A stretch of DNA of 64,000 nt from assembly GCA_961205875.1 (NCBI GenBank), contig OY540809.1, positions 25,494,267 through 25,558,266 on the forward strand. The letters are read 5' to 3'. Positions within the stretch are counted from its first letter, which is position 1; the number at the start of each line of letters is the position of its first letter. Both the position numbers and the translations under genes were made by a program. The notes under the pieces were generated by a model. It did no database searches. It saw only the letters and a program-made list of their open reading frames with translations, and was not told the origin of the DNA. Origin of the DNA: Sialis fuliginosa (lineage: Eukaryota; Arthropoda; Insecta; Megaloptera; Sialidae). This document shows positions 12,614-25,328 of this stretch, piece by piece.

Positions 12614-13756
12614 AAAATAGTTACAAATTTTAAAATATATTTTAGTAGCTAAAATATTTTTTCTCGACTTTTTAATAGCGAAATCTCTGATACTCGTAAC
12701 ATCGTCAAAATTGATTTTTTTTATCATAATTCTTATCATTAACAAGTGCTGAAACTATAATGAAGTGATCATAAATGCGATGAGTCCTATGCAAACAAAA
12801 CATTTTTAATCAGAAGTCTAATAACCGAAGTAGTTCCAACTAGGAAAAAAGTAATATCTTTTCGTGGTGATGCCCTAGGCCGGTGCCTAGTGTGCCTTAT
12901 TATAAATCCATTCCTGTGTGTCATTTACAGAATTGTATTAAATTATATGCACGCTTCAGTTGATATCTGAAAGTCATGCAGTCAAGATCGTCTTCGCTTA
13001 TTGTTTAAATATATAACTATTGTATGTGTGTATCTGATATGTATAGCAATAGATAATAATAGATAAACTCATTGTCAGTTACAATTGTAGAATCTCATAG
13101 TTATGATTGTAAACTATCCAAAACACAAGTTTACAACTTATGTTGGTAAAATTACCAACTTCTTGAAAGCGGTTTCTGTTTTATAGGTTTTTTTTAAAGT
13201 TGGTCTACTTAGCTATATACCTTATATTTTCTGAAACCTTTTGCATTTGGATTGTTTCGACGAGTAGGTCAAAGTAAGGTCATTCTATAATAAATCCACC
13301 AATGAGGTGTACAGCGACCTCTTAGATACGCGACAACTGCTCTCCAACATTTTTATAAAGGACCTCGCCACTTATGGAAATTGGGTTTCGGCCAAATTGG
13401 TCCAAATTTTGATATGTTGTAGCTTTTGTCATTTTGAACAAATGTCTCAATGGGTATGACTCAAAAATCAATCCTACGGGAGATAGGTTGTCCTGATTGC
13501 GGTCATATCATTTTTCGATTAAAAAGAGAAGAAATTTGTCGCTTGCTTAAAAAGTAAATATACAGCTCTACCGTCTAGTGTCCTGAAAACCCTTATATTT
13601 TCCATACATGATAAAAATCTAGACAAATTAATAATCTGTATATTTAATTAATAGCATTAATTTATAACTGATTTTAAAGTGACCATCATATTAATAGAAA
13701 ACATTATAAGTAATTTGTAATTTATATAAAATCTGTCATTTTTTAATTTAATTTTA
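12614..13756. other. Intergenic, nothing recognised
   Basis: AT-rich sequence with scattered short open frames only. No splice-supported or motif-supported feature. Confidence 0.45.
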
Positions 13757-14056
13757 AAAGATAAGAAATCGTTTCCAAAAATTTTCTTGTTTCCATTTTC
13801 TTCGTATGTTTTTGTATTTTTTATTATTCTTTCGTCTAACTGCATGTACTTTTTCTTCCGCTTGACACATTCTAAACTCATCTCCATTCTTAAAATTTTC
13901 ATATCTGCTTTTTCTGCCTCTATGTGACAGAACAAACACAATATCTGGTTCCATATTCATAGGGAAGGGTATTTGAGGAGATGTTAATGTGGGGGTAGGA
14001 GTATTTTGATCAATTGGGGAGCTATTTTGACTAAGGAGTAAAGATATTTTGACCAA
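13754..14056 (-). pseudogene. Frameshifted coding-like fragment with charged coiled-coil end
   Basis: Two overlapping minus-strand frames look protein-like in succession. One gives a Ser/Pro/Thr-rich linker (SSPIDQNTPTPTLTSPQIPF). The other gives EAEKADMKILRMEMSLECVK and more charged residues. A Pro-rich linker followed by a Lys/Glu/Met coiled coil is typical of the C-terminal half of Myb/SANT-like or MADF-like DNA-binding proteins associated with transposons. No Myb domain is visible upstream. The assignment is an inference; a chance ORF cannot be excluded. Confidence 0.35.
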
Positions 14057-14579
14057 TAGGTGGGAGTAAACCTAATATATTCTAGCCTACTGTGTGTGTA
14101 GTATGTGTGTTTCATAACGAGAATATCCTACAAATTACAAGATGCTAGAAACCTTGAAACAAGATGCTAGGAAGCTTGAAACAAAATGGGCGGACGTTCC
14201 TAATATCCTTAAAGCAGCTTTACATGTGCAGTGATAACAGAGTATTGGTAGATCTTCAGCTTGTTCAAATGATAATATTAAACGGGTTACAATTAGAGCT
14301 AGAAGGGTAGGAACTGAAACGCATAAAGTTAGTATATATTTAGTATATATGTACTGATATGGTTGGTAAGCTTGAGAAAGATAATTTCGCCTGACATATC
14401 AACTTCTGAAATGTACTTTAACATGACACCCAATTTGAAAAATATATAAAAAATTAAGGCTGAATATTCACATTGAAAGCATTCAATAGCTTTCTCAAAT
14501 AAAACCTAATAATTTTTTCCCTTAACCTAACATACTACCTAAATATGATACGCTCATTACCCAATTTCTGACTGGCTAC

Positions 14580-15350
14580 GGGGAATTTGGTAGTTCCTTT
14601 ACATTTTCAGGTCGTTTCAGCCTCGAAATGGTTTCAATTTTTTGTGGATCAGGTAGATGCCAGACCGAACGGTAGTCGCAAGCAAAAGTACCGGCCAAAT
14701 GGCGTTGCGAACGTTAGGTACGTAGATGTTCTATCTGTTACCTTAATTTGCCAAAAGCTTTATTTCCAGTCCAAAAGTGTGAAATATTTGGAGCCGCTTA
14801 TTCTTGCTGTTGTCTTCCAATGTGCTTAATGGATAATGTCTTATTTTTAAATTTTTATTGGCTGCTTTTGGATCTAAGCACAGTTGAATTTTCTCATTTT
14901 TCCTTACTATTACCATTGACGAAACAGCTGGTGTCGGTTCATTTATTAGTCTGATTATTCCTTGTTGGGTCATTGCATCCAGTTCCTTTTTAATCTATTC
15001 CCACAGCGAGTGTGAAACTTTTTTAGCTGGACGTTCGGCAATATGAGATTTTCTACCAGGTCGATATCATGTTCATAATTTTTCAAGCAACCTATCCCTT
15101 GAAATAATTCATCCGTTTCTACTTCTACCGTCTCGATTCGCTTGATTAAGTTTAAACTGACGCAAGTGTCTGCCTAATATCGGACATATTTGTTTGTGTA
15201 CTATTAACATTTTCAGAGTTCTCTTCTTGCCTTTCAGTTTAATTTGAGTTCTGCTTTCTCCAATGACTGACAAAAAAAAATTTTTGAATCCACTATTTTT
15301 AAATTTGCTTGAGCGCAATACTTTTAGTACCTGACTCATGTTCATATGTA
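14580..15350 (-). pseudogene. Broken Ty3/gypsy pol fragment (protease to reverse transcriptase)
   Basis: On the minus strand, read from high to low coordinate, a protease-like end appears near 15345-15109 (IGESRTQIKLKGKK, then CPILGRHLRQFKL). The reverse transcriptase start follows near 14973-14800 (GIIRLINEPTPAVSSMVIV, then CLDPKAANKNLK and HYPLSTLED). Near 14705-14650 a third frame reads TPFGRYFCLRLPFGLAST, a hallmark gypsy RT motif. The pieces are split by stops and frameshifts, and the YxDD catalytic region, RNase H, integrase and LTRs were not found. It is a dead fragment. Confidence 0.82.
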
Positions 15351-15691
15351 GCCGTGTTATTGCTTCAACCCTAGTATGCTAATATTATATTATATGCCAA
15401 GCTATCATTTTAATTGATTGATCTTTTCATAAAAATTATTATTTATGAATACTAATATAAAATAGCGTGAGGCTAAATATAGGAACTTCCAGAATTAATA
15501 AAAATAAACAGAACGAAAATTGATTATGAAATTTTTGACAGATGTACACTACTCGTATTAGCATTTCTATTGTATTAATTTTGGTTGCTCAAGAACTATT
15601 TTCATTGTTCCGTTTTCTTTTTTAGTATTTAAGAACAGAAAAAATCGGATTTGTGTTCATCACAATTTGTATATCTTCGTGTAAATTGAAA

Positions 15692-15859
15692 TTATAGTAC
15701 TATCTGAAAAAATGTCTTAGTTTGTCCCCAAAATATTGAATTATTGTCCAGGCGTCGTATTCTCTTGTACATTTTAATCATGTATTTTTTCGCCTCTTCC
15801 TCATAAATTTCTTCCACTGGTGGGGTTCCGAAACCGAAGATATCGAGATCGTTCGCCAT
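15692..15859 (-). CDS. Possible short coding start or exon, function unknown
   Basis: A minus-strand ATG at 15859 in a good context (AAAATGG) opens a frame starting MANDLDIFGFGTPPVEEIYE. The following residues are rich in K, E, R and Y, then the sequence becomes nondescript before the stop. The first 45 residues have a composition more like real protein than the chance frames nearby. No family was recognised. It may be the first exon of a lost gene or of the transposon remnant between 16.1 and 18.9 kb. Confidence 0.3.
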   Translation of the reverse strand: MANDLDIFGFGTPPVEEIYEEEAKKYMIKMYKRIRRLDNNSIFWGQTKTFFQIVL

Positions 15860-16144
15860 TTTGTTTTGTCTCTTTCTACCAATCAAGGTTCAGAGAAACA
15901 AACTTTAAAGTATATGTTTTCTTTGCATTTTTTATTTATTGAGTATTAAAAGGTGCCAATAATTATTATACCTAAAAATTTACTTTAAATTTTATTATAC
16001 TTTAAAATCCAATTAAAATATATACACATTTGTTTTATGTATATGATGTATTTTGGTTTTGAAGTAGTAATGTATTCTTGAGTTTGGACTTCTTCGAACA
16101 ACATCAATTTCAACGAAAAAAATATTTATTGTTATACTTTATAA

Positions 16145-16290
16145 TTAAATACAAAAGAATATAAAAATAATAACAATTTCTGTTGTGATTTTGGATCGTA
16201 GTGAAAAAATAGCGGAAGTGCTGTTCTGGAGCAATCGCTGACTATCGGTTATTAGTTGTTCCAGCACGTTTTGCATCGTCCCTGCAGATT
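16145..16290 (-). repeat. Repeat segment shared with 19680-19760
   Basis: The stretch around 16155-16230 (AATAACAATTTCTGTTGTGA and on) recurs in the same orientation near 19681-19757 with several differences. On the minus strand both copies encode a similar short peptide ending SKITTEIVIIF or SKITTIEIVIIF. This suggests two copies of one dispersed element flanking the hAT-like nest. Confidence 0.5.
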
Positions 16291-16787
16291 GTTTCATCAA
16301 AGTAAATAAGTAGGTAATAACCGTTTTAACAATGGGCTTATTGAATCCTCCCCCTCCAATTAACAAAAACAAAAACTAGTTATAAAACACATTAAGTTCG
16401 AACTTTTACTTATTTTATTGTATTTTAGTCGATATTTCTATGACGAGTTGAAGTTTACTGCAGAAAATTTCACTAAAAAATTTCAAATTTTTGATTTCAT
16501 TAAAAGTATGTTTATTGTATAGAAAATGACGTAGAAAGTTGAAATTTTCAAACCGCAGGTCTGTATCAAATCGTTCTCGAGATATAGCCTCTAAATTTTA
16601 GTTTTTCCCAATTTTTGGAGAAAAATGGCTAAAACTTTTGAATCGGTGGTCGGATTTGATTTTTGTCGACGGATTTGATTTTTGTCGACGGATTTGAAAT
16701 CAGAGTGTCAAAATCTATAAAATTACATACTTGAAAAGTTGACAAGAAATTTTGGTCGAAAATCGATATTTTTGTAAGGTGTAAGTA

Positions 16788-18071
16788 GGGGAGAGTGGGG
16801 CACATTGGGACGTTTCGAACATTTGTTATTCTAAAAAATTTATTTATCAATGAATTTTTTTTAAATCTATTACAAACAACAAATTGGTTCTTAGGCTACA
16901 AAATTAGTTATATTTTAATGCTTGACTATTTTCAGATAAATGAATATTTATATATTAAAAAGGTAATTAAAATGTACCAATGTACCCCATAAGCGGGGCA
17001 CTTTAGGACATAGATGGGGTGCATGTGGACAGATACATATAAAACACAAGAAATGGAGAAAAAAAGCTTTTATTGTGCATAAAAAATAATTAAAAATAAA
17101 CAAAAAATGATTAGCAAATGTTGTAGCAACTTAGGTCTATGGAAAACTTTTGAATTGAACTTGCACGAGTGATGGTATTTATCTCCTTAGGTTTTGGAAG
17201 CTTTAGTTCGATTTGTTCGAGATCAATTAAATCTTATCAACAAAAATAGGAAAGACGAAACCATGTTCACTTTTTTTCAAAAAATTCAATTTGATATTGT
17301 GTATCAATTCGTTTTTCAACTTCACCAACATAATATTTAGTACTTTCATTTTTTGGAGTATTTAACTATAATAGTAAATAATATCTAATATCTATTTATC
17401 TAAATCTTCACTGTATTATCATACAAATTGATAAAATATTTTCTTCTATATTTTTAACTCTTTTAATTTTTTGTAATTTGTTAACTAACGTAGATTTTTT
17501 TATATTGTGAGTTGTTGCTGCATTTCTGATAGACAATCGTCCTTTTAATATATTATTGATTGCGAAAGTAATGTTTTCTTCCGATATGGGGACCATTTTT
17601 GTATCTTGAATATTTATTTTAGTTAATTTTAGTGTAATAATTTTGTTGAGGTACATTGAGATACTGTCCAAAAGTGCCCCATATTGGTTGTCCCAATGTA
17701 CCCCATCTAACAACTGTTAATAAAAAAATCTACTAAAATTGTTAGGTAAGGTTTAACAAATAGCCGATACTACTAGCATTCAGCATAAAACCAAGTTTTT
17801 TCAGTAGGCTATGAATTTTAAAAAATCTAATAAAAATATAAAAATAATTCACTTACCAATGTAAAACATAGATTTTACAATAACCAACAAATTTAACAAA
17901 ACAATTAATTTTGAAGCTCTCTGTCAACTTAGTGACAGAAAAACTATTTACCAATGTCAAGTACACTATTGTCATCTCCCGCAATAAAGATAAACTAAAT
18001 ATGTGTAATTACGGCGCCAAAAATTAAAACGTCCCATTGTGCCCCGCGTCCCAATGGGCCCCACTCTCCCC
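16788..18071 (-). mobile_element. Pogo-like (Tc1/mariner superfamily) element, decayed
   Basis: 1284-bp element with ends GGGGAGAGTGGGGCACATTG and the complement near CCCCACTCTCCCC, flanked by TA at 16786-16787 and 18072-18073. On the minus strand, 17713-17408 encodes a 101-codon frame. Its middle (ITFAINNILKGRLSIRNAA, then KKSTLVNKL) is a pipsqueak/CENP-B type helix-turn-helix, the DNA-binding start of pogo-type transposases. The DDE domain is missing. It is nested inside the hAT-type foldback. Confidence 0.8.
17408..17713 (-). pseudogene. Pogo-type transposase N-terminal fragment (psq-like HTH)
   Basis: A 101-codon frame from ATG at 17713. Residues about 44-80 match the psq/CENP-B helix-turn-helix pattern: a helix ending AINNILKG, then SIRNAATTHNIKKSTL and VNKL. 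The frame stops soon after, before any catalytic D, so only a DNA-binding peptide remains. The preceding part (MLDGVHWDNQ) lies in the inverted repeat arm (TGGGGTACATTGGGACA), so the ATG may not be the original start. Confidence 0.65.
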
Positions 18072-18245
18072 TACCTACATGGATTTTTTTTCAATTTTTT
18101 GGGAAAAATTTTTTCTCGAGTTTTTAGGTATTGTAATTTTATGTAATTATATAGATTTTGACAAAAATCAAATCTGACCACCCATTCAAAATTTATGGCC
18201 ATTTTTCTCCAAAAATTTGAAAAAACTAAAACTTGATAGTCTATC

Positions 18246-18480
18246 CTTGGGTTGCACAAAGCAAAATTAATCACAATTAGTTAATCAGTTGTTTTAAAAC
18301 CATTACTACGTAAATTCTAAAAAACAATCACGGTTATGATATATTTTATAAGGTAAAAACGAATCATATTTAGTGAATTGTTCATTTACAAATCGAGATA
18401 AGGTTTAGAATTAACATTAATCATGGTTTGAAAACAACTGATTAACTAATTGTGGTTAATTTTGCCTAATGCAACCCGAG
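18246..18480. mobile_element. MITE family 'CCTTGGGTTGCA', copy 1
   Basis: Inverted repeats of more than 50 bp, starting CTTGGGTTGCACAAAGC and ending TGCAACCCGAGG. It lies in the right arm of the hAT-type foldback. Comparing with the uninterrupted left arm shows an original CTATATCTC-type site and suggests TAT as the duplicated target. A second copy is at 47327-47566. Non-coding. Confidence 0.8.
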
Positions 18481-18852
18481 GTATATCTCAAGAACGGTTT
18501 GAGATACAGACCTGCGGTTTGAGAATTTCAACTTATCACGTCATTTTATATGTATATAAATAACACTTTTAACGAAATCAAAAATTCGAAATTTTTCAGT
18601 GAAATTTCTTGCAGTCAGAAATTTCGACTAAAATTCAAGAATATAAGACATAGAGGTTAGGTTTTATAATTGAGCGTGTAAATTAATATTAAATGCTATT
18701 TTTGATTTTTAGTTAAAATGTTTGATTTGCGCATAAAGATGAATATTCTAATAATATTTTTAAATTATTTATTAACTGAAAACATTTGTATTAATTTGCC
18801 AATAAAGAAAGGGAAGCATTGCTTCTCTGCTTCCATGGACGCTTCGCCACTG

Positions 18853-20160
18853 GATTATTCCCGATATCGGACAGTTGGCTGGTCACGATTCTCGATCGCT
18901 TTTACCACCCTGCAGATTGGGTCAATCGGGACGATTTCAACCTATTTGACCTAAAGTATCGAACAAGAGCGGAGTCGTTTGTGTTATTTCAAGTTATCTG
19001 AATACAGTTAAAGTTTAAATATGAATGGTATGGAGAAATCGATATGGACAAACATTTTGATATATACAAGGACTTATCATATTTGTGGGAAAAGACAAAT
19101 AAACATTATTTTAACCGAGAAATGCTTTTTAATAAATAGTGTTACCAAATTCAGTAGCTCATGAAAACACTGATTCTAAGAAAATTTAAAAAATCTGTCG
19201 GTTCTAATACATTCAGTAAGTTAATGTGGGATAACTTGTTTCTCAGTAGAAACCACTTTTTTATCCAACATTTTCTTTTCCTTTTTTCATTTGGGTCTAT
19301 ATTAGAAACTATTAATGCAATGCCCAATTTTTGACGATTTGATAAAACGGGAGCCATTATTATGAATACAAGCGACTGTTTTCTGAGATCGGGAGCAAAA
19401 TTGGGTCGTGTATAGAACAGTACCCGATTTACTCACACTCTACTTCCCGACAAATCGGCCCGGGGTGGTGTATAGAGGCCTTTAGCGGCGCTTATATACC
19501 CGTTGATCCGTGGTGGTGACGACTCTTACTAGAAGGGCGACGTGACTTAAGTCGATGGTGGCTGAAACTTTTCTATGTTCTTATCAGTTATGGTCGTGAA
19601 AGCGACGTGAAATGATGTATAATATTTATCATACTACCGTTTAGAATCTTAAAATAAATTTTAACACAAATATTAATAGGTAAAAGAATAACAAAAATAA
19701 TAACAATTTCTATTGTTGTGATTTTCGATTGTTGCGAAGGAGTAGCCGAAGTGCTGTACAACCTGTTACTCCATATTTTTGGATCCTTTCTTTCATATAA
19801 TGTTAGAAAATTACCATTTCCTAAACCGTTCGTGTAAATTTTACAACTAATCTAATTTTGTATGAATAATTCATTGAAAATATGATTAACCGGGAGGCCA
19901 TATGCTTATCAGAACACCTCATATCACTTATATTTGCATAGCTGGTTTTCTATAGCTACTATCTTCGTTAAAACATGTATGTATTGTTTATGTTAAAATA
20001 TAAAATTAATATTAACATCGTTGCATATTATTCATTGCAGTGAAAAGTTTATTTCTTCTGATGAACATTTAATTATTATTTCATAAACAGTATTAAGATA
20101 GTTTACAAAACAAATTAGATTGATGAATAAGTTTGAAACGTTTTTATTAAATTAAAAAAT
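18853..20160. other. Intergenic with mixed repeat fragments
   Basis: After the hAT end come fragments with moderate GC (for example 18853-18960 and 19380-19610) containing repeated TCGGGA / TCCCGA words, possibly degenerate transposon ends. The segment at 19681-19757 matches 16155-16230. No intact coding region. Confidence 0.4.
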
Positions 20161-21974
20161 ACATATATATGAGCATTTCCAGTAGTTTTTAAAAAAACAG
20201 GGCGCACGTATGTCACCGATTTTGCTCCCAATTTTTTTTCTCAAAGTACATATCAAAAAAACATGTTTCCCAAAATCTTTTCCCCCCGCCCCCTTTTTTG
20301 GCTGAATTACGATTTTTTAAACTTTTGAAATCGAGCGAAATTAGACTTTTTTCAATAGTACCTTATTTTTCAAAATGTCCCTTATTATGCATGTTATAGG
20401 GCTCATTTTCTTCGTTTTTTGTTGATCTTTCATTTGAAATCGGTTTTAGAGCCGAATATTCAATTTTAGCCGAATGCGGTACCAAAATATTAAGTTTGAT
20501 TTTTTGTAAAAATAGTCGATTTTGAAATTGCCGCCAAATATTTTGGTTTCAACCAAAATACTTCCGATAAAGGTCATTTTATTCTATTTTTTATGTAGTT
20601 TCCAAATATTTATAGATTTTTTAATTTGGTCAAAAACTTTTAAAGTTACATTTGTTTCAAGATGTCTTATTTTTCAAAAAAGCGCTATATTCACACGATT
20701 AAAACTTTTTTCTCTATACTCCAAATTGCACCAAATTTTGGCAAAAGTTTCCTTTTTTTATCCTTAAAACAACCCTCAAAAAACATTTTTTCATATTGAG
20801 CTCCTAAGTGAGATATAATTTTTATAAAACACCTAATTACTCGTGTATTAAAGATAAGAATTTACAGGAATTTTCAGTGTTTCTGAAATATCAGGGCTCC
20901 TGATAATCGAATAAAAAATATACCACTTAATTCGTTATGAAATTCCCTACAAATCTACATAAGTTAAATTTTTTTAGATTAATTAAAAAACCTATAAAAA
21001 AATAAAAGCCGAGCGAGCGCAAGCGAGCCAGTCTTAGAAATGAGTACATACCTATTAAACAACGAAGTTATGAGACACTATTACATTTAAAGGTGTTATT
21101 AAATAAATTAGGAATCGATGTCCAAAGTTTTTATTTATTTGTAGGTTTTGTAATTAATCTCAAAAAATTTAAGTTATGTAGATTTGTAGGGAATTTCATA
21201 ACGAATTAAGTGGTATATTTTTTATTCGATTATCAGGAGCCCTGATATTTCAGAAACACTGAAAATTCCTGTAAATTCTTATCTTTAATACACGAGTAAT
21301 TAGGTGTTTTATAAAAATTATATCTCACTTAGGAGCTCAATATGAAAAAATGTTTTTTGAGGGTTGTTTTAAGGATAAAAAAAGGAAACTTTTGCCAAAA
21401 TTTGGTGCAATTTGGAGTATAGAGAAAAAAGTTTTAATCGTGTGAATATAGCGCTTTTTTGAAAAATAAGACATCTTGAAACAAGTGTAACTTTAAAAGT
21501 TTTTGACCAAATTAAAAAATCTATAAATATTTGGAAACTACATAAAAAATAGAATAAAATGACCTTTATCGGAAGTATTTTGGTTGAAACCAAAATATTT
21601 GGCGGCAATTTCAAAATCGACTATTTTTACAAAAAATCAAACTTAATATTTTGGTACCGCATTCGGCCAAAATTGAATATTCGGCTCTGAAACCGATTTC
21701 AAATGAAAGATCAACAAAAAACGAAGAAAATGAGCCCTATAACATGCATAATAAGGGGCATTTTGAAAAATAAGGTACTATTTAAAAAAGTCTAATTTCG
21801 CTCGATTTCAAAAGTTTAAAAAATCGTAATTCGGCCAAAAAAGGGGGCGGGGGGAAAAGATTTTGGGAAACATGTTTTTTTGATATGTACTTTGAGAAAA
21901 AAAATTGGGAGCAAAATCGGTGACATACGTGCGCCCTGTTTTTAAAAAAACTACTGGAAATGCTCATATATATA
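20161..21974. mobile_element. Giant foldback (palindromic) element
   Basis: Two arms of about 834 bp (20161-20994 and 21141-21974) are inverted copies with very few differences, separated by a spacer of about 146 bp. The termini read TATATATGAGCATTTCC and its complement. The 81-codon frames on opposite strands (20522-20767 and 21369-21614) differ by one residue; they are mirror images made by the palindrome, not genes. No transposase is present. A transcript through it would form a long near-perfect hairpin. Confidence 0.85.
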
Positions 21975-23369
21975 AAATAGCATGGCTTGGCCATAAAAAG
22001 CACACCCTTTAGACTTTTGAAACTATTGTTTTTTAAGAATGTTTTTAAAAAATGTTAATTTTTACTCTCATTTCTTGTCTAAATTGATATTAATAGTAAT
22101 AATAGTGGTTTTATAAGTTAAATGATATAACCTCACTTTCATGTAGTATATTTTCTTAAAACAATTTTTCACAAAAGAATAAATCAATACAGAACCTGAA
22201 AAACATCTTCCACAAATAATAAATATCTAATACATTTTAATTTATCATAATACGTTAATCATACAACTATGTATATTTTTTCGGAATTAACATTAAATTT
22301 CAACAAACACAATTCAAAATTTTTAAAAAACATACCATACCAACAATGAAAAGTATGAACAAATCCAGATGTTCATTTTCGTCGTATATTTTCATAGAAA
22401 AACGTATCAAACAATGTGACAATAACATAATTTAATACAATACAAAATTTAAATGTACATTTTTTAACTAATGACATATAAAATGGATACATGATTTTTC
22501 GTAAATTGTATTAATATGACAATGTATAAAAATTTAATAATAATTAAAAAGATAAAATAAATACATCCACATATTTTTAAATTACAACGATAACAACTGT
22601 ATTCACCTAATGTCTGGCGTTTACAAAAAATTACATTGATCTAAAATAAAAATAATATTTATAGGTTATACTATATGATATTATATTTTTGATTTAAAAA
22701 TGAACTTACTTAATTTTATCTTGTTTAAAAAGTCATTGATTGACTTTGAATAAAATAATTAAAATACAGAACATATCGACGTAGCTATATACATATAAAT
22801 TATAATAATAAGTATAATATGACAGATGAAGTAATCACAAAACATACAATGAAGTAACTTCAATGGCGCTCGCTGTGGATATTTATCGAACTACCTCGAT
22901 CACTACCTATATTTGCGATTCCGAAATTCGTTGAAATAAGCAAAATGATGTAAATAAACTGCAAATTTCCTTACTCCTAGTTATCCGATTTGGTTGAGTT
23001 TTAATAGGGTTCTATTCTGCAAATAGATGAAGCGATTTCAAAAAGTTTTGTGTTAATTTATTACGTATTGCGAGCTGCAGTTTGTTGACAAGGTGTAAAA
23101 ACGGGCCAAAAACGACAAATTGAACTTTGTTTATATTTTTATGACAGAAAATTAAAACCAATCGATATTAAATTAAGTGAATACGGAGACTGTAATGTTC
23201 TCATTTATAAAATGTAAACATGTAAGGGGGTTACTGAAGAAATTTAATATATAATGCTCGTTTTATCAAATTTCATACGAAAAAAAAAATGGGACGAGAG
23301 TAAAACCACACTGCAAAGCATAGCATGCTTTGGGTGTGCTAATAATCAATAATCCTAATAATCACCCTG
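21975..23369. other. Intergenic, nothing recognised
   Basis: Very AT-rich. No motif-bearing open frame, palindrome or repeat pair seen apart from the edge of the foldback. Confidence 0.45.
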
Positions 23370-24045
23370 CATTGTTTACGTTCTGACAGTTTTTCGATTC
23401 CACGACCGAAAAAATGCAGTAGTTTGGAGATGAAGTCATCAAGCCAGTTTTAAAGAAGTTTCGTTATTAAAGGATAGATATTTCTCGAAAGTTGTTGAAT
23501 AGAGAGCAGACGAGATGAACATCTGATGGAGAAAGATCAGGAGAATAGACTGGATGTGAAATAACCTCATCTGAGCTCTTAAATAGTCGATTTTTTAATG
23601 TTAGCAATATACGGATAGGTATTATGCTGCAAGATCACTTTATGCCCGTCATTTTGGTTTTGAACGTTTTTCGTAAAATGTAAATGTAGTTCAATAGGTA
23701 ATTAGTCGATTTACGATTGACGTGGATAATTGAAGCGTTTGAAATGGTCTTCATCAAAGTTGAATGTTTTTTTCTGAATGGAATTTAATCTCAAAATGAC
23801 CTTCTGAAATGAGAACACTATTTTCGTAACGTACTTTCCCCGTTGGCATTCTTCCTGTAAATACTACATATGGTTCTAGCGGTTTCCGATACCTTAACTG
23901 CTAAGTTTTTCGATCAAACTGAAGAAAGCAAGGTGTCTATATATTGCAGATTTATTGATGAAAAATAGTATTGAAGTTTGTTGCCTTGTTTTGCCAGAAG
24001 TCAGTTCGTTTCATACCATAAAAATTTATATTTATTTTAAAAAAT
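23370..24045 (-). pseudogene. Decayed mariner transposase fragment
   Basis: On the minus strand near 23568-23508 the sequence reads EVISHPVYSPDLSPSDVHLV, the conserved mariner block holding the last catalytic Asp. Just upstream, in another frame, KVILQHN stands where mariners have a HDN-type motif, followed by stops and a shift. The rest toward 24000 is degenerate. The segment 23908-24045 recurs at about 26053-26180. Terminal repeats were not identified. It is inactive. Confidence 0.75.
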
Positions 24046-25328
24046 CAACAGGGTGTTTGGTTCTACGAATATTTTGAAGGAAGGTAGAATGTGTCATTTG
24101 GAAGTGATTTAAGCCTATATACAAAGTGCAACAGTTTTTTTTATATGGGGCATTTTAGTAAATTTAAAAAAAAATCTAGAATTATACATGTTAATAACAA
24201 AATTTCAAATGTTAAAGACCCTATATTTTTTAAACATGCTTTTTATATTACTTAAATATCTATGCTACACTATCAGATCAAAATAAAATTTATGAATACC
24301 AAAACCAAAAAATGAAACTTATAAAACTTTGATAAAATTATTTCTTTAAAAAGTTATTTTATAAAATCTAGTACAAAATTTTTTAAATAATTTTTGTAAA
24401 CTTATTACTTTGGGCATTAATGGGTTAACTACGAATTAAACAATATTATAGCATTAAAATTACATTGATATATTAAGTAAAACAAATCTCTTTCCAAGGC
24501 ACTTTTTGCCAATAACGCTACGAGCTTACATGTCTAGGAAAGTAGTAAGTTTGATTTCATCAAATAAATGTACTATCTAATATTTTCAATATGTATTTTT
24601 TCGCCATTTTTTTGTATTGTATAATTTGTATATTTGCTAGTAGATTTCCTTTTTTTTGATAATTCAGTCAATAGTAAAAAAACTAATATAATTAAAAATA
24701 TTTGGTACTGAATTTATACTATATTTAATTATTATTTTTTTTATTTACACTAATGCGAATATTATTTTGTATAGTTTTAGTAACGATAATGTAGGAATAC
24801 TAAATTCCACATAAAAAAATAAATTTAACTCTATTGCTATACTAACTACCAGTTAAAATCTCCAATTTTCAGTTTCCATTTTGGATTTTTAAAATAACTG
24901 ACAAATGATGAGTTTAGTTTTACTAAAATTAACTATATATAATATAATATATAACTATATATGTATTAATATAATATAATTTTTTTTGGTTATTTTTCAA
25001 ATCACCTGCAGGCATTTCTCTTGTCAGTTTCACTTGTGATAACTTTAATCATTGGATTATACCTGTCATACCTGTACTATTTTAGAAGTTTTCATTTGAT
25101 TTTATAAAAACCGGATTTTGGCTAAACTCATTTGCGTTTTTAATTAATAATAAATAGATAATTTGAAAAATATTTTCAATTTATTTTTTTCTTGATAATT
25201 TCTTATTCTTTCATTACAAAATCATTTTGTTTCAACAAACTTTTTCAACTTTTACTCTTCTATTGTACTTCAGCTGTAATTGGTGATTGTTGTACAACGG
25301 GTAAACTTTAACCGAAGTAATGTTGGTT
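24046..25328. other. Intergenic, nothing recognised
   Basis: AT-rich with short AT repeats near 24935-24985. No supported coding or RNA feature. Confidence 0.45.

Larger units (their letters stand above)
16291..18852 (-). mobile_element. hAT-type foldback element carrying nested insertions
   Basis: The right end, CGCTTCGCCACTG at 18840-18852, matches in inverse orientation the CAGTGGCG end of the complete hAT MITE at 43183-43661. Both flanks of that MITE align here: 18852 down to about 18600, and about 16480 down to 16291. In the 43-kb copy the centre is a short hairpin. Here it is expanded into long arms (about 16430-16780 and 18074-18640) that are inverted repeats of each other. A pogo-like element sits near the centre and a 235-bp MITE in the right arm. 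The far terminus (beyond 16291) has diverged or been replaced. Confidence 0.7.

Noticed and set aside
20522-21614. Two nearly identical 81-codon frames on opposite strands
   Set aside because: They are the two arms of the palindrome read on each strand, are rich in F, I, L and K, and have no domain; not independent genes.
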